From assembly GCA_024449915.1 (NCBI GenBank), contig JAMZAV010001046.1:496001-560000 (forward strand): a stretch of 64,000 nucleotides of DNA, read 5' to 3'. Origin of the DNA: Sweltsa coloradensis. Taxonomy: Eukaryota; Arthropoda; Insecta; Plecoptera; Chloroperlidae. Position numbers and translations under genes: made by a program. Shown here one piece after another: positions 48,873 to 59,972 of the stretch. Under the pieces are notes generated by a model that worked only from the letters and a program-made list of their open reading frames with translations, ran no database searches and was not told the origin of the DNA. The number at the start of each line of letters is the position of its first letter. Within the stretch, counting starts at the first letter, position 1.

Positions 48873-49425
48873 ATGTTTTTTTTTTTGTATTTTGTGATTA
48901 TTAACACAATTCTGGTTAAACCGATACTCCAATTGCGATGAAATTTTCTGGAGGCCTTCGAAATCTCTGAACTTAGAACTGCCCGTTTTTAGCGTAATCG
49001 AAAAATTATGTCTCATAAAAATCGCAATTTTACAATTTTTTCGATTTAAAAAAAAATTCTTCGACTTTTAACACCTACATGCTTTATCCGATTGTAATGA
49101 TTTTTTCACAGAAACTTAATTTTATGAATTGATATATTCGTGTGAAATTTGAGCCGAATCAAAAAATTATTTCTCATGATAATCGCAATTTTACATTTTT
49201 TTTATTTTTGAAATTTCTTCGACTTATAACACCGACATGCTTTATTCGACTGTTATGATATTTTCACAGAACCTTAATTTTATGAATTAATATATCGTGT
49301 GAAATTTGAGCATAGCCTAACCGAAAATTATTTCTTATGAAATCGCAATTTTACGCTTTTTTCGTTATAAAAAAAATACGCTCATCCAACAATGCGCCTG
49401 AAAACGCGTTTGCGAAGCTTCCTAG
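48868..49425 (-). mobile_element. CTAGGAA-family element, copy 5, 3' truncated
   Basis: Minus orientation: its family 5' end is at 49425 (complement of AAGCTTCCTAG), with TTGGATGAGCG at the inner boundary near 49388. Going left it has about two to three minisatellite units and part of the 3' module, and stops at CCGGAATG (48868) without the terminal CGCTCATCCAA. The right part (from 49081) is nearly identical to copy 6, while the left part is clearly diverged from it. Confidence 0.85.
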
Positions 49426-49859
49426 TTTAGATTAGTTTTGAATGTTGCTATTAAGGAATTTTTTTCTCTCTAAATTAGGTACAGTTCAGATTAATTAATT
49501 TGTTTTGAGTAGTTTGCAATTTTTCTTAAACATGCATTGCAGATGTCGATACTTGGATTTGATGTGTATGAAATATGTCGGTGCTTCTTGTTGCCCCGCT
49601 GAGAAACATGAAAGTTCAGTTTACCTAGAGATCAGAGATGATCACAGAGATAATTCATAACCTTGTACAAGTTGAAGTATAACATCTGCAATGGTTCGTC
49701 TACTAGCAAGCATTTTGAAATGTTTGTTTACCAGAGCATGGTAATCACTCCTATGGAATTCAGTTTTAGATTGTAACACTGACGTTTAATAAATCTTTCT
49801 GAACACACTCCAGACTATCGATGTTAGTGGAGTGATATGGTAATGGATTTTGAATTTTG

Positions 49860-50105
49860 ATAATTTATGTTTGCATAACGTCTCATATTAATGCACTAAG
49901 GCTATTCGAGACGATGAGTGGTGATAGATGACAATGAAGAACAAATAACGATTACAAAAATCCCATGTCTTGTGCAAGATTCTAACCCACATTCTCATAG
50001 AGCCATACGCTTCGGACCAACACCCTAATCGTATGTGCCACCGAGGACGGCCGGAGTGACATGGTTTCTAGACCAAAGTTGCATATTATATTCAACTTGT
50101 GGCCG
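49860..50105 (-). mobile_element. Possible tRNA-headed SINE (repeated at 58990-59235)
   Basis: Shares the tail block of the SINE at 36021-36311 (TCTCATATTAATGCACT and GTGGTGATAGATGA). Its head differs: on the minus strand it has GGTGGCACATACGATTAGG and GGGTTAGAATCTTGC as possible A and B boxes. Target duplications were not resolved. Confidence 0.5.
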
Positions 50106-50159
50106 CACGACCCCGCCATAGAGTATTCTATTAGTACGCTAATAAAACTAATTGTTCAG

Positions 50160-50460
50160 CTATTCCGTCTCAAAAGCCCAAAAGTGTGTATGCTTAGGCC
50201 TAAGGCAAGTTAGCTTCATTATGTCTTCCATGTGACAGATCGTTACGGTATACATTACCACTCCGAGGTCTTTTATTGATTGCACTCTCTCTAGCTCCGT
50301 GTTAGCGATCATGTAAGTGAAAGAAACAGTGTTTTCTTTTGACTTTTGTATATTTTTGGTCTGTTGATTCGTGTCGATGATGAGGTCTTGAAGAAGACAC
50401 CAACATGGGTGGCGAAACATTGAGCAGTGCCTCATCATCGACACGACACAACAGCCCAAG
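50160..50460 (-). pseudogene. LINE RT fragment (repeated at 59283-59600)
   Basis: The minus frame contains NTELERVQSIKDLGVVM, the ..L..V...KDLGV.. motif found after the RT palm of Jockey/CR1-type LINEs. The upstream part in the same direction is out of frame and includes a LIIDT-like piece. Only this small remnant is visible. Confidence 0.6.
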
Positions 50461-50731
50461 GATCATACAGAAATCATCTATGGGTCGTGAAAGCCTACAA
50501 TATCACATCAGTGTTTTCTTTTGTTGGTGAAATAAATTATTTTAGACTAAGAAGTCAGAAATAGCCTATTAAGGTTAAGTTTCCACAGTGCGCACCAGTC
50601 GGACAGACATTCGAGGTTTTCCTGAAGAAGCGAACACTCGCCTACATTGCGACATGACATCATTACCGGGAGGGGTTACACATTTTTAGACTTGGGTAGT
50701 ACTGTAACAAGGCAAAATAAAGTGTGACACA

Positions 50732-50790
<59 letters not shown>
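50732..50790. repeat. (CA)n microsatellite (repeated at 59863-59916)
   Basis: About 29 CA units in the intron just past the exon a donor. The Cys-Val runs of minus-strand frames here are artefacts. Lengths differ between the two copies of the duplication. Confidence 0.95.
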
Positions 50791-50791
<1 letters not shown>

Positions 50792-50847
50792 CCCATAAAG
50801 TAGGCCTATTCTTATTCTTAGTGTTTTTGGTGTTGTAAGAGACTCAC

Positions 50848-51352
50848 CTTCAACTACTGTGGAAAATATTTCTTCATTTGGATCCTGGTAATAATTTGAA
50901 CCCAACAGTTGGTTATCTAGCTTTGGCATTAGGGCTACAGGCTCCATTCTTTTAGGTAATGCTCTCTCACTACAATCATAGGTTTACTAGGTAATGATAA
51001 TGAATTGTCTGGTGAATCAGATTTCCCTTTAGGTATCAATGATATTTCATTTACATTAGTACATGTATTTGATCCTGAGTGAGGCAAATTGGCAACTTGG
51101 TATGTCAACACATTGTACTGATGTATTTTTCTTGGCTTTGGAAACATTAGGCCTACTACGTTTATCACAAACCGATTGGTCTTGTTGATGTGGTGTAGGC
51201 ATTGGTTTGATTCTTTGTCAAAATGTTTAGTTATTTTTATTCATGTTTGTTCTTTCTTGCAATAAATTCAACCACGCTTCATCCTCTAACATCTTTTTTG
51301 TATCGTACTTAACTTCTCTTGTAATGGCATTTAGTCTTTCTTCAGATATGAA
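50848..51352 (-). pseudogene. Moonraker-like exon a, first (left) copy, frame broken
   Basis: Same exon as 59973-60483, with the same acceptor (CTTCCTTTTAG) and donor (GTGAGT), but 505 bp instead of 511. It differs by five short gaps totalling six bases (for example in the segments around 50970, 51080, 51206, 51240 and 51265) and only a couple of substitutions. The gaps break the frame repeatedly. A decaying exon would be expected to show substitutions as well, so the gaps may be sequence errors. Confidence 0.7.
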
Positions 51353-51468
51353 CTAAAAGGAAGATTGGAATTAGCAAACTTTAGTGTAGCTCTGTGGGCC
51401 TGAGCAGGAGCAGCAATATAGTGCCTACAGTAGAGAGTTTGGGAATCGTTCCCAGCAGGATTAAATGG

Positions 51469-52085
51469 GAGTAACTATGATGGGGAGATAAGAGCAATAA
51501 GCAAAGTGTTGGAGATGGTTGAACACTTTGAGAAAGAAGGTGGTGATACTAACAGACTCAAGAGCATCTATCCAGGCTATAGTGAGTAAAGAAGAAGTAG
51601 AAGTGGAATAAGAAACTGCAAGAACAAAATCCTGAGGTTGATGAACGCAGGTAACACTGTAACACTACAGTGGATACCGGCACACTGTGGCATAAACGGA
51701 AACGAGAAAGCTGATTGCCTTGCTAAAAGGGGAGTAAAACTAAGCAATTCATAAAAAACATTTCATACAAATCAGCTAAGGCACATCTGAAATCAGTCAG
51801 CAACTCGGAAGTAAAGAGAGCATGGAAGGAGAAAGGCAAGAATAAAGTGTGGAATGAGCTGGTTAATAACTTAATGCAAGGAAAGAAGAAATTATAAGAC
51901 AAACCATTATAGAAGAAGAGCTACCACAGCACGTTCAGACTAGAAACCGGCCATGACTTGAATGATTTTCCTAGCAAAGCACCTAGGCCCCACATAGAAT
52001 ATAGTCCGGGGTCTATCCAAGTTGGCCTAGAGGCAAATTGTAACAGAAGCAAATTTGGTATCATTGGATTCAGGGAAATAAATTA
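51469..52085 (+). pseudogene. LINE RNase H fragment, left copy
   Basis: Plus-strand counterpart of 60602-61200: the same WIPAHCG-type RNase HI core, with frame-breaking one-base gaps. It lies in the intron upstream of exon a on the opposite strand. Confidence 0.75.
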
Positions 52086-52764
52086 AATAACCATAAAGAA
52101 TCCCCTAAAATCCACATAGGGTGGGTGGGTCTAATCATCCCCTAAATGAAAATGTAATAAAATTGAATTTTAAAAAATTGTATTTTTGAAACCTAGTACC
52201 ATGGTAGGGCTATCTAATCAAAGCTTATTCAAAGGTCTTTCAAATAAAAAATATTTCAATTGCAGAGGTCAATGAAAGTCAAATTTTGTAATTTTTCAAT
52301 ATATTTGGTGAACATTTTCTATTGGCACAATAATGTTTAATGATTGTCACATTGTTGTTAATATTTAGTAAATAGGTCACACATGATAGTCAATCATGGC
52401 AGACAAAAGTTATTATGTATATTACAATCTGTAGGACCATGAACCTGCGGAGTATATGTAGTCAAAAATCTGATTACTTTCATTTAGGCGCACAAAAATC
52501 ATGTTACGTAATAATGTGATTCAACGATAGGGGTTTCTCAAGTACTAGCCTACGTATCGAGACTATATTTTGGTACGTACCTGGATCAAAACCCACTCAC
52601 TGAAGGTTTTTCTCAAATAAATAAATAAAATATATTCGACAAAATCTTAGACTAAGCCCCATAAAATAGCCCTTGGATTTGTTATTTCAACTCAATTCAT
52701 ACCCTATAAGTAGAAGACATTGAGGTTGTCTACAGGAAGATTTTAATTCACAAAACCTATTACG

Positions 52765-52995
52765 TAGGTGCCCGCTATAGGGCGCTGTACACTCAGGTAG
52801 GCTACCTCATAAAAAAGCCTAATTTTTGCCATTTTATTTTTTGTTTTTTGTTTTTTTCAAGGTGTTTCCCAGCCGCCATGAAACATGAAATGAACTTTGA
52901 ATAGGCTACGTCATAATCAGAGCTATTTACGTACCTGACAATCCATGCCAATTTTGGTTTGGGGTGCGATCGTGCGAACATTCCTTCCGAGTTAA
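52765..52995. repeat. Dispersed repeat related to the inner edge of the inverted duplication (also 61890-62105)
   Basis: GTGCCCGCTATAGGGCGC, TTTCCCAGCCGCCATGAAAC, GTACCTGACAATCCATGCC and GTGCGATCGTGCGAACATTC line up in the same order with GTGCCCGTTAGGGCGCC, TACCCAGCCGTCATGTAACG, GTACCTGACAACACATGCC and GTACGATTATTCCTTCTTG at 47360-47565. A third, inverted, copy is in 40670-40860. It is an older repeat family of unknown type. Confidence 0.65.
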
Positions 52996-53349
52996 AACCA
53001 CTGGCCTTAAATTAACATGCAGTGCCAGTAGCACATTTGCACACCGGCACAGTTGGCTCCGCGGGACAAATAATTCCTCAATAGCCTACATGTAGGCCTC
53101 TTATGTAAATAAAACTAAAAATATCTCTAGAGGCCCAAAAAATCCCACAGCACCGTAAACCGACTAAGATGTAAATAGCTTACTTCTCTGTGTAGCCTAT
53201 TGCTAAAAGAATCCAAACTCCACTCGATAGCATTTGAAAGACCACGCATCGCGATTGACGACTGGCTGGGGAGCGGAATGTGAAACTTGGAGGTGCGCCG
53301 AGTAGTATCTTTCTTTTTCTATTTTCACAGAAGTTTTGCGCATGTGTGT

Positions 53350-53730
53350 GGCCTGTTGGAGTGTTTGGTCTTGTGATTAGCATCTCTGCTTCTAATACAT
53401 AAGGTCCAGGGTTTGATTCCTGCTATAAGAAGAAGTTTTTAAAACTTCTGATTTGGACTTAAATCCATCAGTTAGTTCTTGGTTAGGAATGTGTAAACTG
53501 TGACTTTGGAGCCGTCCTAGCAACGAGGCACATAATAATTCAAAGTTGTTCTGAATCGGCCTTGTTGATTCTGGCGTTTATCCGCGGGTTTTCGCACTGT
53601 CCATAACACTGATTGCTATATTTCCTATTAAAAAGTATCGATATATGGTTGGTTATCGCTCACTCGCCGATTGCGTCGGGGCGTACAGAGGTGGCATGGT
53701 CGCTTTGGTTTAATATCCCACACTGAAATC
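53350..53730 (+). mobile_element. tRNA-derived SINE (copies at 62475-62850 and, inverted, 55390-55710)
   Basis: The head TTGGTCTTGTGATTAGCATC and GGGTTTGATTCCTGCTAT have A- and B-box character. The body reads AACTTCTGATTTGGACTTAA, GACTTTGGAGCCGTCCTAGC and GTTCTGAATCGGCCTTGTTG. The inverted copy (55390-55710) has the B box as GGGAATCGAACCCTGG on the plus strand. A partial inverted copy of head and adjoining body is at 55790-55965. Several copies in one region indicate an active family in the past. Confidence 0.75.
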
Positions 53731-54691
53731 AGTTGTAGTAACTGAGTGGGTAGACTCTTAATACAAATTTGTTTATTTATGCGCCGGTGCTTCCAAGAAA
53801 ATATGCTATTTGCACGGACATGAAAAAACCCAAACTCAAAACCTAACATAGACCTAACCTAAAGTAGAATTGATATATTATTGAAAAATAAACAAAACAC
53901 CCTACAAACCTTTAAAGTCGATCGATGATAACTGCGCATGTAATAGATATCCTTCAGATTCCAGGTACTGTAGATGAGATTGAGCTTGTGAGTAAAGCAA
54001 AAACTTTTTGGGCCTAACGGTACTATTTTTTATCTATTGCGTTTTGAAATGCGCTGGAATTCCCTATCTAATGCATTGTAGCTGAACAAAACCTACACTT
54101 TTCAATCGCATATCGTTGAGTAACATCGTGACCTGTTAATGAATATTAACAAATTTACGTGCAAAATGTAGATAATTTCACGCCTAACAATATTTGCTTT
54201 GAAATGTGGTCAAACGGGGTTCGTTTTCGAGATATTTGAGATGTTTGGTCCAACTTCAACTCGTACAGCCGAGCGATTACAAGAATACGGCAACAGCGCC
54301 GTGACGTCGCACGCTGTAGTCGGCTATCGATGACGAGAGACAGGGGTGGGTGTGGCCTACACCTACAACTACAATGCCTATTCTGCTCGCGGGCTCAGCA
54401 TTCATATCAATATTAAGTTATCTGCTGCTCTAATTTGTAAACCAAATAGATTAGGCGGTAGACTAGTAACAATTATGTGAACGTACTTATTGTTCATTTA
54501 TTTATATTTATTTTTATTTGTTAATATTATTTATTTATTCCATTTCATCTATAAATCTACGAGCGTGCACGGAGATTGCAAGACATGCTTGGGGCCTTAG
54601 TACATTTGCTAAATTAGGCCTAGATGAGACCACTTTCAAATCCACCTGTTCTTACCCAAGAGATTACTAACAGAGGCTGTGGCAAATATAC

Positions 54692-55170
54692 ATCCAACCA
54701 AATACAAAAACTTGTAAAAAAAACGGCAGCCAAGCTCTCCTTCAAAAGTCTTCGGCTGTGAATGCTGTGAGATATAGAAGTTGAGCCAAGCTTTTTATCT
54801 TTCTCCCTAGTTTCGCTTTTAAAATAAGTAAGATCATTTCGCCTGTTGACGAGCGCCAAGCCAACGATTTTTGTGGTAAAAAGTAAATTTTTAAACTCGA
54901 AATCATAAAAAATGGCTTGGCCATTGAATTTGGTTCATGGCCAAGATTTTTTTATGATTTCGAGTTTAAAAATTTTACTTTTTTACCACAAAATCGTTGG
55001 CTTGGCGCTCGTCAACAGGCGAAATGATCTTACTTATTTTAAAAGCGAAACTAGGGAGAAAGAATAAAAAGCTTGGCTCAACTTCTATATCTCACAGCAT
55101 TCACAGCCGAAGACTTTTGAAGGAGAGCTTGGCTGCCGTTTTTTTTACAAATTTTTGTATTTGGTTGGAT
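54692..55170. mobile_element. Near-perfect hairpin element (479 bp); left arm again at 63828
   Basis: Arms of about 230 bp meet at a loop of about 12 bases (centre near 54930): CTTGGCCAT...ATGGCCAAG. Landmarks ATCCAACCAAATAC / GTATTTGGTTGGAT, ACGGCAGCCAAGCTCTCC / GGAGAGCTTGGCTGCCGT and CGTCAACAGGCGAAATGATC appear once in each arm. Both arms therefore encode the same ~50-residue open frame on opposite strands, which I regard as fortuitous. It is a foldback or MITE-type element. Confidence 0.85.
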
Positions 55171-55278
55171 ATTACATCTTTTTGTTGTTCGTTCGCTATC
55201 AAGGTGTGAATGATTAATTTGTTGAGTTTAAAGTTGTTTTTTACATTTTGGGCCCACGGTCCCCCCAAGATACCCCTT

Positions 55279-55302
55279 AAATAAATAAATAAATAAATAA
55301 AT
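55279..55302. repeat. (AAAT)n microsatellite
   Basis: Six AAAT units next to the inverted SINE copy. Confidence 0.9.
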
Positions 55303-55970
55303 TTTTATTTACAGACTAACCACACAATTATATAACAGATTTTCAGTGGGGGACTTTAAATCAAAGCGACAAGCCAACCCTGCAGGCCCCGACGAAATCG
55401 ACGAGTGAGCGATAACCAACCAAAGATCGATATTTTTAATAGGAAATATATCAATCAGTGGTATGGACAGTGCAAACACCCGCGGATCAACGCCAGAATC
55501 AACAGGCCGATTCAGAACAACTCTGAAATTTATTATGTGCTTCGTTGCTAGGACGGCTCCAAAGTCACCGTTTACAAACTCCTAAGACAAAACTGATAGA
55601 CTTAAGTCCAAATCAGAAGTTAAAAAACTTCTGACTTTAGCGGGAATCGAACCCTGGCCCTTCTGCATTGGAAGCAAATACGCTAACAACAAGACCAACG
55701 CACTAGCATAAGCACTAGATATTTATAATGGTTAAGAGCATGTTTAATTTCAAGCTTGTATACAAATTACTACGCCTGAGTAATTACGCGTTTTGATTTT
55801 GCTAGGGGCTCCAAAATCACCGTTTACAAACCCCTAAGACAAGAACTGATAGACTTAAGTCCAAATCAGAAGTTAAAAACTTCTGACTTTAGCGGGATCG
55901 GACCCTGGCCCTTCTGCATTGGAAGCAGATACGCTAACAACAAGACCAACGCACTAGCATAAGCACTTGA

Positions 55971-57040
55971 TATTTATAATGGTTAAGAGCATGTTTAATT
56001 TCAAGCTTGTACAAATTACTACGCCTGAGTATTACGCGTTTTGATTTTGATTTTGATTTTCCCCCCGGTCCCAATTGCCCGGTTTTTGTTATATGAGGTA
56101 CATCTGAGTGTGGCCCAAGTTTCAAAGTTCTAAGATGAACCGTTTTCTCGGTATAGCGTATTATTCATAAGAGTAGGCCTACGGAATTACCTACTTTGAA
56201 AATTTTGTTTTTTTTCCGGTACCCTTAACCAATTTTGCTTTCCATATTCAAAAGTGATAAAGAATGAGAGATATCAAAATGTATTCCACGTTTGAAACAT
56301 CTCAGTTTGTAGCGTTTTCTTTGAATGATTCATTTCTTAAAGTTCAGATATGTTTTTTGTCATTTTTGGGCCATGGTCATCCCAAATTTAGCCCTTGTGT
56401 TTTGGACGCAAGATAATTATAATGGTTAATAGCATGTTAAATTTCAAGTTTGTACAAATTACCACGCCTTGGTAATTACGCGTTTTGATTATCATCCAAA
56501 TTTTGATTTTCTCCGGTCCCTGTTACCCGATTTTGGTTTTGAAAGCAAAAGCACTGCGTCTGAAATACACCTAAGTGTGGTCCAAGTTTCATAGTTCTAA
56601 GATTTACCGTTTTCTCTGTAGGCTAAAGAATCTCCGCGGAGAACTCCTAGCCAGCCACCAGCCAGCCACCCACCCAACCACCAGCCAGCCTTAAGGAATT
56701 TGACGATGTTGAGAGCCTTTTTAACACAGACGAGTTGTCGGATCGGGTTGATTTTTTTTTTGGTATGTCATGGACCACATACCAGGTCATATACCGAGTT
56801 TCAAGATTGTAACTCTTTCGGGGCGGCGTGTGCAGATAGCTGAAACCCCCCAACTCGGGGAGCTGTATATAGGCCGGAGTTCGTGTCGCCTAAGCATCGC
56901 ATCGCTTGTCTGCCGGGCGACGACCGTCGCCCTAGATAAATATAACAAGAAAAAAAAGAGTAACTTCCACAAAAAGATTACAAAAATTAAATCTATCACG
57001 ATAAAGATATAAATAATTATTATTTCCGGAAAAACAAAAG
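55971..57040. other. Intron-like sequence with weak internal repeats
   Basis: Blocks resembling each other occur at 55979-56145 and 56415-56610 (TGGTTAAGAGCATGTTTAAT, ACGCGTTTTGATT, CCCCGGTCCCAATTGCCC, AAGTTTCAAAGTTCTAAGAT). These suggest a diverged ~440-bp-spaced duplication. No coding content is recognised. Confidence 0.5.
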
Positions 57041-57044
57041 GAAA

Positions 57045-57215
57045 CAAACGCACAGGCCAGGTCTCGAACCGGGTACCTCTTGCATGCTACGCGAACACGC
57101 TGCGCTCATGCCACTCGTGTCCACGGCTTTGGGGCGGCTCAGATGAATACTCCTGCAGACAGACGCGGGGCGTTTGAGGGACGCTAAGAAAAAACGAGCG
57201 TAAAAGCTCATTGTT
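57045..57215 (-). mobile_element. Possible tRNA-derived SINE head
   Basis: On the minus strand GAGTGGCATGAGCGCAGCGT and CGGTTCGAGACCTGG are spaced like A and B boxes, and GTACC precedes the B box as in a T-arm. The rest of the element is not delimited. Confidence 0.45.
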
Positions 57216-57910
57216 TGCAATGCGGGCGCTGTTTACACTTGCAAATCAATCAGCCAATGGTTTCTTTGTCGTAATACACAGCCATATTCTGCAAATGTAC
57301 GCAACTACTATTTATTTGTATATAATATAAGTTCGAGGTGGACGCTGCTACCTTGCTACATCGTTTGGGACATTCAGTACTGCCATCATAACAAACCAGT
57401 GCTATGTTGCCAAGTCAACATGTGGTTATTTGCTACAAGAAAGGTAGAATTAAAATCTTAATTTGTGGTTTTGACTATCTTAATGTCGATGAAATACATA
57501 TATATATAGAATTTATGTTCGTTTTGCATTTCTTCACCATTTCTTACTCAAGTGCTACAAATATTTATACATTGATTATTGTATAATAATTAGTATTATG
57601 ATTGTGCCTAGCATGATATACTACTGGAGTCAAATACAACACGCGCATTTAGAACAGAACAATATTATTATTTACTTTGTATAAAATACATAAATTGATG
57701 AAGTTGTGTTGAATACCGTTTTAATAATACTAGATGATGATGTAGATAAAAGTATTATTTTAAGGTGTTTTAAGTTTATTTAATGTAAAAGAAATTGTTG
57801 TTTTGATAGGGTAGTTCACTTCATCGATCTACTTTAACGATTCTATTTTAAATAGTATAAAGAACTTTCAACAGAAAAGGAGTTTTGCCAAAAATCCTGG
57901 TAGGCCCTAA
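57216..57910. other. AT-rich sequence, nothing recognised
   Basis: Short open frames only; no repeat partner found in the window. Confidence 0.35.
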
Positions 57911-58556
57911 TTGGATGAGCGTAGCGAGCGAAGCGAAGATTCCATTTCACTACACTGGAGAAAAAAATCCGGAATGTTTTTTTTTTTTTTTTTTTTTCTT
58001 TCTTTTTTTTGTATTTTTGTGTGTCTGTTAACACGATTCCGGCTAAACCAATACTCCGATTGCGATGAAATTTTATGGAGTCTTCGAAATCTCTGAACTT
58101 AGAACTGCCCACGTTTTTGAGCGCAATCGGGAATTTTTTTCTTATAAAAAACGCAATTTTACGATTTTTTTTCGATTTTTAACAATTTCTTCGACCTCTA
58201 ACACCTACATGCTTTATCCGATTGTAATGATTTTTTCACAGAACCTTAATTTTATGAATTGATATATTCGTGTGAAATTTGAGCCGAATCAAAAAATTAT
58301 TTCTCATGATAATCGCAATTTTACATTTTTTTTATTTTTGAAATTTCTTCGACTTATAACACCGACATGCTTTATTCGACTGTTATGATATTTTCACAGA
58401 ACCTTAATTTTATGAATTAATTATCGTGTGAAATTTGAGCATAGCCTAACCGAAAAATTATTTCTTATGAAAATCGCAATTTTACGCTTTTTTCGTTTAA
58501 AAAAAAATACGCTCATCCAACAATGCGCCTGAAAACGCGTTTGCGAAGCTTCCTAG
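57911..58556 (-). mobile_element. CTAGGAA-family element, copy 6, full length and apparently hybrid
   Basis: Minus orientation, from TTGGATGAGCGTAGCGAGCG at 57911 to CTTCCTAG at 58556. Both inner inverted ends are present. It has the complete 3' module (GAAGATTCCATTTCACTACA, TCCGGAATG, T-run, AACACGATTCCGGCTAAACC) and about two minisatellite units. From 58211 rightward it is nearly identical to copy 5; left of that it is distinct. Confidence 0.88.
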
Positions 58557-59861
58557 TTTAGATTAGTTTTGAATGTTGCTATTAAGGAATTTTTTTCTCT
58601 CTAAATTAGGTACAGTTCAGATTAATTAATTTGTTTTGTGTAGTTTGCAATTTTTCTTAAACATGCATTGCAGATGTCGATACTTGGATTTGATGTGTAT
58701 AAAATATGTCGGTGCTTCTTGTTGCCCGCTGGTTAACATGAAAGTTCAGTTTACCTAGAGATCAGAGATGAGTCACAGAGATAATTCATAGCCTTGTACA
58801 AGTTGAAGTATAACATCTGCAATGGTTCGTCTACTAGCAAGCATTTTGAAAATGTTTGTTTACCAGAGTATGGTAATCACTCCTATGGAATTCAGTTTTA
58901 GATTGTAGACACTGAAGTTTAATAAATCTTTTCTGAACACACTCCAGACTATCGATGTTAGTGGAGTGATATGGTAATGATTTTGAATTTTGATAATTTA
59001 TGTTGCATAACGTCTCATATTAATGCACTAAGGCTATTCGAGACGATGAGTGGTGATAGATGACAATGAAGAACAAATAACGATTACAAAAATCCCATGT
59101 CTTGTGCAAGATTCTAACCCACATTCTCATAGAGCCATACGCTTCGGACCAACACCCTAATCGTATGTGCCACCGAGGACGGCCGGAGTGACATGGTTTC
59201 TAGACCAAAGTTGCATATTATATTCAACTTGTGGCCGCACGACCCCGCCATAGAGTATTCTATTAGTACGCTAATAAAACTAATTGTTCAGCTATTCCGT
59301 CTCAAAAGCCCAAAAGTGTGTATGCTTAGGCCTAAGGCAAGTAAGCTTCATTATGTCTTCCATGCGACAGATCGTTACGGTATACATTACCACTCCGAGG
59401 TCTTTTATTGATTGCACTCTCTCTAGCTCCGTGTTAGCGATCATGTAAGTGAAAGAAAACAGTGTTTTCTTTTGACTTTTGTATAATTTTTGGTCTGTTG
59501 ATTCGTGTCGATGATGAGGTCTTGAAGGAGCCACCAACATGGGTGGTGAAACATTGAGCAGTGCCTCATCATCGACACGACACAACAGCCCAAGGATCAT
59601 ACAGAAATCATCTATGGGTCGTGAAAGCCTACAATATCACATCAGTGTTTTCTTTTGTTGGTGAAATAAATTATTTTAGACTTAGAAGTCAGAAATAGCC
59701 TATTAAGGTTAAGTTTCCACAGTGCGCACCAGTCGGACAGACATTCGAGGTTTTCCTGAAGAAGCGAACACTCGCCTACATTGCGACATGACATCATTAC
59801 CGGGGAGGGGTTACACATTTTTAGACTTGGGTAAGTACTGTAACAAGGCAAAATAAGGTGT

Positions 59862-59916
<55 letters not shown>

Positions 59917-59972
59917 CCCATAAAGTAGGCCTATTCTTATTCTTAGTGTTTTTGGTGTTGTAAGAGACTCAC

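Larger units (their letters stand above)
49081..58210. repeat. Direct duplication, unit 1 (period ~9.13 kb)
   Basis: Sequence from 49081 onward is repeated from 58211 onward in the same orientation with few substitutions. Landmarks: family end CCTAG at 49425/58556, exon donor at 50848/59973, (CA)n at 50732/59863, RNase H fragment at 51470/60602, hairpin start at 54692/63828. Offsets run from 9123 to 9136, the drift coming from small indels. The part from about 54870 to 58210 has no second copy inside the window because the window ends. Confidence 0.92.

Noticed and set aside
54997..55209. Conserved small protein encoded at 54742-54924, 54997-55209 and 63755-64000
   Set aside because: The repeated frame is explained by the hairpin arms and the tandem duplication, not by protein conservation.
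59642..59972. Cys-Val repeat protein fused to exon a
   Set aside because: Read-through past the splice donor into a (CA)n microsatellite.
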